20,545 bases of DNA. It comes from Baffinella frigidus (lineage: Eukaryota; Cryptophyceae; Cryptomonadales; Baffinellaceae). Made by a program: the position numbers and the translations under genes. The stretch is from NCBI GenBank assembly GCA_026770585.1, contig MU647660.1, positions 58,491 through 79,035 on the forward strand. The letters are read 5' to 3'. Position 1 is the stretch's first letter. Each line of letters begins with the position of its first letter. The notes beneath the pieces were generated by a model. The model saw only the letters and a program-made list of their open reading frames with translations. It was not told the DNA's origin and searched no databases. Positions 1 through 9,600 of the stretch are shown piece by piece.

Positions 1-425
1 GGGAGGGAGGGAGGCAGCGTGCAGCAGGCAGCGGGAGGCAGGCAGACGATTCCGCACTTGGAAGCACCGCCTGTGACGTGCCTGCGCGATGCTGGCAACC
101 TCGACCTGCCAGGCAACCTGGCCTGCCAGGCGCACGTGCCAGGCGCACGTGCCTGCAGCCGCGGGCAACGCACCACACATGCCCCTGCCTCTAGCGCGTG
201 AGACACTCTGAGGCAGAGTCACGCGCGGAGCGTGCGCACGCCGCTGAGACCAGTCACAGGCCGTGCCTGCCGGCTGGCTGCCTGGCTGGCTGGCTGTCTG
301 GGCTGGGCGACAAGCGAGAGAGTGGGCGACCTCGACGGAGAGAGTCAGGAAGGGTGGGTGGCAAGTAAGGGAGCGACCTGGACAGATACAGGGTGGGGTG
401 GCAAGCAAGGTAAGAAGGGAGCAAC
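1..425 (-). other. Left edge: intron 19 of AK-HSDH
   Basis: This stretch follows the exon 19 donor GAG|GTTGCT and shows no homoserine dehydrogenase C-terminal motif on the minus strand, so it is read as intron running out of the window. It holds three degenerate 48-bp copies of the donor region (listed separately), a 14-bp direct repeat of a GCCAGGCGCACGT type near 125-150, and GGCA/GGCT-rich simple sequence. Open frames here on either strand have low-complexity, Arg/Pro-rich composition and no recognisable domain. Confidence 0.6.
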
Positions 426-440
426 CTCGACAGAGACTTT
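318..440. repeat. Three degenerate 48-bp tandem copies spanning the exon 19 splice donor
   Basis: On the plus strand the core GGAGCAACCTCGACAGAG (near 418-435) recurs as GGAGCGACCTGGACAGAT (near 370-387) and GGGCGACCTCGACGGAGAG (near 324-342). The spacing is 48 and 47 bp. The first copy contains the real exon end and donor; the other two each keep an in-phase GT at the same place, within intron 19. Confidence 0.8.
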
Positions 441-3400
441 GCCAGCCACGACGTCGACGACGCCCACCTGTCGCAGCACCTGCCAATCCCAACGCCCCCA
501 ACCGTGACCCTCCAACTCCACACACCTCCTCCAGTACCCCTCGTGGGTCTCCCAGGGCGGTGTGGTGTGGCAGATATGCAGGTGGGTGGACGTTGTGTTG
601 TGGCAGACATGCAGGTGGGTGGCAGGCAGTGGCGAGCTGTGGGTGGCAGCCAGGCATGCCTCAGGCGGGGCGAATGCGGAGAGGAATGAGGAGAGGGACG
701 CGGCACACAAGTACCTTGCCCTCGGCACTGGCAGCCTTGCTCATCGCTGCCCACTTGTCGTCACTCTTCGACAGATCCTGTGGAGGGTGACACGACGCCC
801 ACTTGTCGTCACTCTTCGCAATGTCCTGTTGAGAGTGACAGGTGCGATGCGTCTTGCGGCGGGACGACTCTCTCTGCCGATGGATGCAGCGCCGCCTCTC
901 GAAGCATCGCTTGCGAGCGTCAACATGTTCGCAGCAAAAACAGCACCCGCAAGCCACACAGCGGGCCACCAAGGGATTTTCGGTTGATACTCCACCGACT
1001 TTCCGTCACCTTATCAGTAGGAACCCTCTTCTGTCCCTAAGCTATTGCCTACCGTAGGGTCGTATGTCTTGTCGCTTAGGGGTTATTCGAAATGCCTTGG
1101 AAGTCCGGTGTGTGGAGTGTCAACAAAGTGTTGCGCGTGCAACCCCAGCAACTGTAGATAGTTGTGCAAAGGAACCTTGATGAGCTGGTCGACAGCAGCC
1201 GGATCGGTTCTGAAGTTTCCGTAGGAGTTGGCAGCCACGTCCGGAGAGAGCATGGACTCGATCTTGACATCCTCGATCTCGATCTGTCGCGCCAGATGCA
1301 TGTTGAGCGGACGATGCCTCTCGCACGTGCGGTGGATGGCAAAGCACAGAGGTGTGATGGCAAAGCACAGAGGTGCAAGGGGGTGTCAAGGGGGCCGGAG
1401 TACACGACGCTCGGACGGAGGTGGCGTGCACACGTGGCAGCAGTGGCTGGCTGGCACAGGGGGAGCGGGGGGGCTTGGGGGGGGCTGGCTTGCTGGGTTC
1501 CACGGACGGAAACCAAGATGGTGAGGGCAACTCCGGGGGTTGCAAGCAAGCACGCATGGGGACGCTTCTGGCGGGGACGCTTCTGGCGGGGACGCTTCTG
1601 GCGGGGACGCTTCTGGCGGTAGCACCATGCCTCGAGATGCCTCGAGATAGCTCGGGACGGGGCGGGGGGAGGTACCATCATGCCAAGAGCGCGGGCAAGA
1701 TGGAGAAGCTTGCGCGCGAGGTCCAGCCCCGAGAGGTCGTCGCGCGGGTCGCTCTCGCAGTACCCTGCACACGCACCACCACCACTCAGCCACCACGCCA
1801 TCAGTACCGACCACACCCCAGCCACCCTCCAAGCCAACACGCCATCCGCGAACCCCGTCGCCCAATGAATTGGAGATGCATGCTGACAGCCATGGCGCAA
1901 TGAAACAGCAACGTGAGAGGCGTTGGGAATCGCGTCGCACTTCGTGGTGCACTTGCGTGTTCATGTTGGAATGCACCAGATGCTTACGAGTTGTCCAGCA
2001 TCAAGGATTGCGAGGTGACTGGGATCAAGGTGTCGAGGATCAAGGTGTCTAGCACCAAGGAGTCTAAGATGAAGCGCACCGTTGGCGATGACATCGCGGA
2101 CAGCGTGCGAGAAGGGGATCGGATCCTGCTTGCAGATGTTGTACGCGACGGCCGCCATGGATCCCGAGAGGCAGCCTTCGATCTTGTGGATCTCGTCACC
2201 AGTCTCGATCAGATCCCGCAGCGTCACTACCACCTGCCCCCCACCCCCCAGCGACAGAGTCAGCACCACCACGTGCCTTACCACCCAGCCAGAGTCACCA
2301 ACACCACGTGCGCCACCACCCAGACAGAGTCACCGCCACCACCTGCATCACCCACCAGAGACAGAGTCAGCACCACCCCCTGCCTCACCACCCACGCTGA
2401 GTCAGCACCACCACCCGCGCCCACCCGCCGAGAGAGAGGCAGCGCGTGTGATAGCCTGGCGATCCAGCAGCGAATCTCTGCCTATCCAGAAAGTCAAAAT
2501 GCGAGTGCAAATGAGCGTGAGGCAACGGCGCGCGGCACACGAGATAGAACGAGTGGTGGCAGGGTGGTGGCAGGGGGGGCACAGCGGCAGGGGGGGCAGG
2601 GGGGGAAGGCATCTGACCGGGAGCGCCGCGCCGATGGCACCCGACCACAGATAATCGGCAGCCCCTTTCTTGGTTGCCGCCAACACTTTCTGGTATTCAA
2701 TGACAGGGCCTGCCCCGCAGTGCTTGTTGACGCCGACGACGTTGATCCCGGCCTTGATCCATTCCTTGTAGTATGCAGCCACCTGAGAAACAGCAAGTCA
2801 ACACGTTGCCAGGCAGGTGACGTTGGGTCCACTAGCTGCACGCGTGCTTGCAGGAATGCGCACGTACACGCACGCAACCGTGCCATACCTCAGGGACACA
2901 CTGCATCTGCACGGTCGATGCGAAACAGCGATTGACGAATGCGGGAGAGGGTGATTGAGTCACGCTCTGGCGCACAAAAGAGGCAGAGCGTGCGCTCGAG
3001 GGTCGCGCCACGCGCCCAGAGTCGCACTCCTCGCATGAGTAGGTATGTACGCGCAGGTAGGGATGCAGCTAGCGCGCCACGCGCCCAGAGTCGCACTCCT
3101 CGCATGAGTAGGTACGTACGCGCAGGTAGGGATGCAGCTAGGAAAGCAGGAAGGACGGACGGACGGAAGGATGGAAGGAAGGTGAGAACCTTGGGCGACG
3201 AGGTGCAGTCGACGATCACGCGGTGGGGGTTGATGTCAGCCACCATCGCGGCCGTGAATGCATCCAGGTCCATCGGCACGCCCCCCGACACCTGACACCG
3301 GGACAATCGACGCGCGTCAGTCACCGTGCCTGCTTGCTACGGCTGCCGTCAGTCACAGTCACTCTGCGTTTCAGGGTGTCTGGGCTGCCAGAAACGGGTG

Positions 3401-4893
3401 TATCCCTTGCACGGAAAGTGATGCCAATCGAATTGTTGGAAGCAAGACACACCTGTCTCTGCGAGGTGCGAGGTAGTTGAGCCCCCCTGCAAGTGGGTGA
3501 GCGAGGCAGCTGAGGCTGAGTGCTGAGGCTGAGTGGGTGGGTAGGGAGGCACCTTGCTGTCAACAGCGGCCCAATCCATTCCCATCTCGTCGAGCACCAT
3601 CTTGTTCTCGCACCCCGCCGCCACCACCTACCAGTCCCACCACCCAGGGTCACACCCAGGGTCACACCCAGGGTCACACCCAGGGTCACACCCAGGGTCA
3701 CACCCAGGGTCACACCCAGGGTCACACCCAGGGTCACACCCAGGGCCACACCCAGGGTCACACCCAGGGCCACCGCCGGCACGCCCCCAGAGGCAGGGGC
3801 CTGCTTCTGGCTTGGCAGCGCTACCACGTACACTTGCGGTCAACATACGCTGCACCAGCATGCCTGACCGAGAAGGTGAAGGGTGGTGTGGCAAGGGTGT
3901 TCTGGCAAGCAATGGCGAGAAGAGCAGAGCAGAGGTGGGCGCGGGACATCTGGCGGCATCCAGCAGATGCATCATCAGACAGACCACAACTTGCCGGTGC
4001 GCGCGGCCAAGTTGTGGTCCAGGCTATCACTCGCCGCGTACCCGGAGGTCGAGGTTGAGGTTGTCCTTCATGCCCTTCTTCTGCTCCGAGAGAGTCTTGA
4101 TGAGGTTTTCGGCAACGACGCCCGTCGACCCGAGGAGCCCGATCGACGCGGCTGTCCCCGACAGCGTGAACGCCTGCACCCACCCATCATCGTCAAATAC
4201 CCGCATCATGGTGAAATACCCTGCACGCAGACGCACGCACGGCAGGGGCAGTCAGCATCCCGATTCACGGCGCTGTCTCGGACAGCGAGCATGCCTCAGC
4301 CAGGCCGCAACCTGCCTCAGCCAGGCCGCAACCTAGACACCAGAGCCTGAGCCAGGCCGCAACCTAGACACCAGAGCCTGAGCCAGGCCGCAACCTAGAC
4401 ACCAGAGCCTGAGCCAGGCCGCAACCTAGACACCAGAGCCCGAGCCAGGCCGCAACCTAGACACCAGAGCCCGAGCCAGGCCGCAACCTAGACACCAGAG
4501 CCTGAGCCAGGCCGCAACCTAGACACCAGAGCCTGTCACCTATCTCAGGTCGCCCGCTCATTTACCAGGCAACGTAAAACCCTTTCAATCCTGTGCATGA
4601 AACCATGCTGCAGCATTCCACTGGGACACACAGAGCACGACAAATTGCATATGCCCGACAGGTAAGCTGGAAAACGTGAGGTGACTGAGAATGATGCGCC
4701 TCGGTGCGCAGAGGAAACACGCACCAGCGCCAGGAATCTTCACGCCAAGTTGCGAACTAGAAAAGCATACTCTGCCCGTCATACACAAACGAAGCAGGAG
4801 AGCAGAGGTGCAGAAGGCACTGCCACGCGAACGGCGGCCAGCCTCGTGGCATGGCAGCACCCCTGGCTGCGAGCACAAACGAAAGCAAGCAAG

Positions 4894-4936
<43 letters not shown>

Positions 4937-6574
4937 ACAGGCAGGCAGGCAGGCAGGCCTGGCTGTCAAGTGAGCAGGAACAGCACCTGGTGGACGGAGC
5001 GGAGGGCGCGCGTGGTATCCTCCTCGTTCACCACCACTGCCACCTGCTCAACCACCCACCCTCCTTGAGCCACCCACCCACCCACCGAGTCACCCAGCCA
5101 GGCAGTCAGGCAGGCAGGCAGCATCATCAGTCGCCTCGGAGCCGGTAGCGACAGTCGGGAAGGCAAGGGGGGGGGGCGGAACCATGGTGGCTGGTTGGCA
5201 GTGTGGCGCAGGGAGGGGTGAGGGCGGAGGTGGCAGACACTGTGGAAGTGGTGTGGCGTGGTAGTGTGGCAGTGGCAGTGTGGCAGTGTGGTTGACGGTT
5301 GGATGGGGACCTGGCGCTCGGAGGAGCCCTGAGCAATGACGCGGACATTGACGTTGGCGGTGGCGAGCGCGCCCATGAAGGTGGCGGTCACGCCCTTGCG
5401 GAACGCCATGCCCTCTCCGATGATCGCTACGATCGACATCCCGTGCATGCACGACACCTGAGGAGGAGTGCACCATGCCTGGTCAGTGCCACCCCCCCTT
5501 TCCGGCGTGCCAACGCATTCTCGCCGCCTCTTCGTGCGTGGGCCACCACTGAAAGGTGCTTACGTTTGGACATTTGTGATCACTGGTGGCACGGCACAGA
5601 CTGGTCCAGTCTGGCACAGGTTGGAACCAGGCTCTGCTGTCCCTCGTGGCCTGTCTGCAGGGCAGCCAGGCTGTCAGGGAGGGAGGAAGGGAAGGGGGAG
5701 GGGAGGGAGGGAGGGAGGGAGGGAGGGAGGGAGGGGGGGAGGAAGGGAGGAAGGGAGAGAGGGAGGGGGCACCGAGTTGACGTCGGCGCGCGCAAGCTCA
5801 AGTTCGAAGGCCAGCTTGACTGCCTCAGTCGCGAGGTCGCCCTGGTTGGCAGGCACAGCCACACAGATCGAGTGCTCCGACGACGCCTGCCCCCCAAGCA
5901 GGCTCCCCTCAGAAAGACGCTCGGCTGGCAGGGCGGTCGAGGATGGGCACGGGTGGCGGCGATGCTGGTGGCTGGTGGCGCGTGAGTTGCTGGTTGCTGG
6001 TTGCTGGTTGCTGGTTGCTGGTTTCTGGTTGTCTGGTTGCAGGTAGGATGCACCCGGCGGGCGGGGCCGGGCGTTTCTGCAGAGGGCACGTGCGTGGCGG
6101 GCGGCGATGCGGGTGTCTGCTTCCTGCTGCAAGCTTCAAGGGGCGGGCGGGGCAAGGCGGCGGTCAGTCATGATGCGGACGCATGAGCATCGATGCTGGA
6201 TGGCCGAGGGAGGTGTCTGCTTCCTGCTTCAAGGTTCAACGGGGCGGGCGATCGGACCTGGGTGATCATGAGGACGTTGATGCCGGCAGAGGACATGGCC
6301 GCCATGAAGCGAGACGCCACGCCGGGAACTCCGATGATCGAGGCACCCTCCAGGTTCACCACCGACACCTGCCAACCACGTGCCAGCGACCCCACCTCAG
6401 CCCTCTTCTTCATCACCCACCTAACCGTCCACGTGCAACCCCGCTGTAGTGTTGAGCGTTACCCCACCTGAGCCCTGAGGTTGCACCCCGTCGCAGTCCT
6501 GACCCCGCAGGTTGCACCCCACAGCAGGCTGCCCTCAGCTTCGCGCACGCCACCGCCAAACAAGCAAGCAGCAG

Positions 6575-6614
<40 letters not shown>

Positions 6615-9600
6615 TGCAAGCGCCCCGTGAGCCTCCGGCTTGAGTCCCTGGCACCATACCAGCCAGGCGCGGAATGATGCTTCCAACACTGGAATGTGTC
6701 GACGGAGGCGATGCCTCGAGAGATGCAATCTGCAATCTGCAATCTGCCTACCCACACGGGCGCTCCACACGGGCGCTGTCATCTGCCTACACGGGCCCTG
6801 TCACTCTTCCATTTCAGGAAGAGAATGGATAGAGGTGATCAAGACGAAAATAGGCTTTAGTGGGACGGTGACCTTGTCAATGGAGGTGATGCCCTTGATG
6901 GGCACGACGCCGTGGCCCTGCGCCCCGCCAAGAGCGATGCGGTGCTGGTCCCGATCCTGCATCGTCGGTGACCGCCCCTGATAGGCATCGCCACGGGGGT
7001 CAGGGTGTGGGGCACCACCAACGCGCGCTCCATTCTGTTACTCGCCCCACATGCAGAGGCCAGCCACCGCAATTCCTGGTCTTCATTCAAAAGCGTGTGC
7101 GCAAACAAAAAATCTTGGAAACTACGGTGTGGAGTGGTGGTGTGGAGGTGTGTGGAGTGAAGGGCCTGGCCTGGCCTGCAAGAGGCTGGCGGAGAGGAGC
7201 GGCTCTCCGAGGGATCGAGGCAGGATACAAGAGGCAGACAGGAGAGGCAGAGAGGCAGGAGGCCGAGAGGCCGAGAGGCAGGAGGCTCAGAGGCCGAGAG
7301 GCAGGAGAGGAGAAACAGAGAGGAGAGAGCCAGAAAATGGATGCGAGGGGCGGACCTGGATGACAGTTCCGGCAAAGGAGGGGTTGAAGATGTTGCGAAC
7401 GTAGACGGGAATGTTGTCGTCGATGCACGGCAGCATCGCCGAGGGGTGCAGCACCTGCCAGTTTGTACACGATGCGACTTACTCGGCACCCACACCACGT
7501 TGGGGCCGTACACATGTGTGACCTACACAGGTGACAGGCGTGCCACCGCCCGTGGAGTGTCAGGGCATCATTGCCGACATGTGCAGCACCCGAGGGGTGC
7601 AGCAGCAGTCAGTCGGTGCGTGGGAACGTCGAGAGGCAGCCATGGCGTCACATCACCGCACCAACAGCGGGTCTCGGCCCAGGTGGCTACTGACATGTGC
7701 CACCCGCCCGGCATCTCCGCACCTACCCAGCAGGACCTAGCCGGGTGAATCTCGCACACCTCCGCCCTCTGACGCACGGCCCCGCACGAAGAGGAGCGCG
7801 GTGACGGGGGAGGAGCAACGCTCCTTCTCCGCCCAAGAAAACGCCCATCCATCCGTGGCCCCGTATCCCACAACACCGTTTCCCTCTTCGCCGCAGACCC
7901 AGCAGCGAATCTCGTTGCCCGGCAGGGCCGAATCATGTGACCACCCACCTGCCCTCCGAATGGTGGGAGCACGCACCTGGGCACCGAAGTAAGCAAGCTC
8001 CATAGCCTCATCGTACTTGAGAGAGAGGATGGGGAACGCCTCAGGCACCCGGCGGGGGTCGGCCGTATCTGCCGTCGCCAGACAAGGGTGCTGTCAGCGA
8101 TACCGCCCCCCGCACACCACCAAGGCCATCTACCTGCGCACGTCTTGCCGTCTCCAGAAAACGGGGCCAGACACGTGTCCAAGAGCTGGAGAGCGCGATA
8201 ACTACCAACAAACGTGCAGAGAACACGGAGCGATTGACCAAGGTGAGAGGTGTTGCACATGGAGACACGGTTGGTAGGTCGGAGGAGGAGTCGGGAGGGG
8301 GCAGACAGACGCCGTCGGTGTTCTTCCACATGGTCACGCGCCCAGCCGCCATCACGCGCGCGAAGATCGTCGCTGAGAAGTCCGACCTGATCCACGTCAT
8401 CCAACCCATAAGCCAAACATCACCCGCAATCTGACGCAGCATGTAGGATGCGATCTGGCGTGCAGCCAACACCAACCCTCCGATATCAGCCTGTGCTGCC
8501 TCTTTCTGCAGCACGCTAAACCCTACACCCTAAACACCCAGAGCATTTGGGCAAGGCGTTTCAGAGAGCATTTGACAAAGGTGTTTTGACGCAGAGCATG
8601 TGGGCAAGAAGTGTTGGACGGCAAGTGTTGAAATGTTGATGCGACTGACGCGGTGTGACGCACGACAAGGCCGTAATGTTGATGCGACTGACGCGGTGTG
8701 ACGCACGACAAGGCTGACGCGGTGTGACGCACGACAAGGCCGTACAACGAAACATGATACTGATGTGTGACGGACTCGGGGCCTGGGTTGTCCGCACCCG
8801 GAGCGCTTGAGCGTGGTCGGCACGCCCTTCTGCTCCCCCAACAGATGCCCCGCGTCAGCCACTCTGCGGTCTTGCAACCAAGCCACCCACCCAACAACTA
8901 TGCGGTGGTGCAAGCACGCTAGACAGCAGTAGCAGTGTCCCGGAAGCAGGGGCTGCTTGTCGTGCTGGTCGAGGGTCGAGGGCAAACAGGGTGGGTGATA
9001 GTGTCGTGCGGGTGGTGTGCTAGACTTGATGGCCAGTGAGCAGGCCCGTGCATACCTCGCTGATAGGAGGGCGAGAGAGAGAGAGTGTGTGTGTGAGAGA
9101 GAGAGAGAGTACGTGTGTGAGAGAGAAAGACCTCGGTGATGGCAACGAAGCCAGTGACGACGACGATGGGCGCGTCCTTGGCCATGTCAACCTTGTCAAA
9201 ACCAACGCTCTCGCTCCTCGAGGTCCACCACTCATCCATGCGCTTCGACGTCTCCTCCCACAAGGGGTTCACGCCTCCTGTCGAGGCTTCGCCCTTCTCG
9301 CCGAGCCCTTTCCCGCCCCCCTTCACCACCAGCACGTCACGTGCGTCCAGCCAGTCGCACTTGTTGCCAGTGGTCTTGAGGTAGGCCAGCAGCGTCTGCG
9401 CCGACCACACCTCGCCCATGCCGGACACCACCTCGAGGATCTCGGAAGGCACAGACCGGATCAGGCGCAGGGACGCGACCACGCTCAGGATGTCGTTGGC
9501 ATCGCGCCGGATGCCGGCTTCGATCGGGTCCGTGATCTCCTTGGGCGCGAGCTGGTGAAGCACACCCACCACGCGCTCCACCGCAACGTTGAGGTTTTCC

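Larger units (their letters stand above)
426..2233 (-). other. AK-HSDH exons 15-19: homoserine dehydrogenase catalytic part (incomplete)
   Basis: Exon 15 (2233-2080) codes VVVTLRDLIETGDEIHKIEG followed by CLSGSMA. Exon 16 (1764-1676) codes YCESDPRDDLSGLDLARKLL, the PROSITE-type homoserine dehydrogenase signature with the catalytic Asp and Lys. Exon 17 (1283-1176) codes IEIEDVKIESMLSPDVAANS and more; exon 18 (777-715) codes DLSKSDDKWAAMSKAASAEG plus K; exon 19 (479-426) codes VLRQVGVVDVVAGKVSVE. This corresponds to ThrA up to the strand after its KVLRYV motif. The remaining block, which holds the GYGAG..VTAAGV-type motif, is not present on either strand of 1-425 and should lie outside the window. 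Confidence 0.9.
2618..4173 (-). other. AK-HSDH exons 11-14: nucleotide-binding part of homoserine dehydrogenase
   Basis: Exon 11 (4173-4042) opens with AFTLSGTAASIGLLGSTGVV, a Rossmann beta-turn-alpha unit with the pattern GxxGxxG, where bacterial ThrA has a GVGGVG-type loop. Exon 12 (3627-3553) codes VVAAGCENKMVLDEMGMDWA. Exon 13 (3291-3190) contains NPHRVIVDCTSSPK, the conserved VDCTSS strand. Exon 14 (2782-2618) contains YYKEWIKAGINVVGVNKHCG and ends GAIGAALP, matching the VVTPNK and GAGLP motifs of the family. Exon 12 uses the only TAG acceptor found in the window; all others are CAG. Confidence 0.92.
4987..6368 (-). other. AK-HSDH exons 7-10: ACT-type regulatory segments
   Basis: Exon 7 (6368-6258) reads VSVVNLEGASIIGVPGVASR, followed by AGINVLMITQ. 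Exon 8 (5886-5773) starts ASSEHSICVAVP. Exon 9 (5457-5311) has MSIVAIIGEGMAFRKGVTA, then NVNVRVIAQGSSE. Exon 10 (5043-4987) has VAVVVNEEDTTRALRSVHQ. These are two successive beta-alpha-beta-beta ACT units of the kind that bind threonine or another end product and inhibit the kinase. In plant and bacterial bifunctional enzymes this interface region sits between kinase and dehydrogenase, as it does here. Feedback control by threonine is therefore likely from the family, but the effector cannot be read from sequence alone. Confidence 0.92.
6873..8829 (-). other. AK-HSDH exons 2-6: end of the kinase domain
   Basis: Exon 2 (8829-8798) is a 32-nt micro-exon coding KGVPTTLKRSG. Its split glycine codon continues into exon 3 (8386-8307, SDFSATIFARVMAAGRVTMW, then KNTDGV), and a split tyrosine codon leads to exon 4 (8068-7977, TADPRRVPEAF, ending in YFGAQ). 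Exon 5 (7454-7356) gives VLHPSAMLPCIDDNIPVYVR and more; exon 6 (6956-6873) gives DRDQHRIALGG and GITSIDK. The order matches known aspartate kinases step for step (TTL..SGSD, TD.DGVY.ADPR, YFGA.VLHP, G.V.Q). The exon 2 acceptor is a tandem GAGCAG; using the second AG gives the same spacing as E. coli ThrA, the first would add one Gln. Confidence 0.92.

Noticed and set aside
3321-4336. Several long open frames on both strands with HTQG, PGSH, GVTL or CDPG repeats
   Set aside because: They are read-throughs of the 12-bp minisatellite, which lacks stops in most frames.
4300-4536. Regular 31-bp repeat, CRISPR-like at first sight
   Set aside because: The copies abut with no unique spacers, and the array lies in an intron of a eukaryotic gene, so it is a minisatellite.
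4966-4986. Continuation of AK-HSDH exon 10 as VLFLLT and a stop, giving a kinase-only protein
   Set aside because: A donor CAG|GTGCTG lies just before it, and exon 11 resumes the homoserine dehydrogenase sequence in phase. Intron retention giving a kinase-only form is possible but unsupported.
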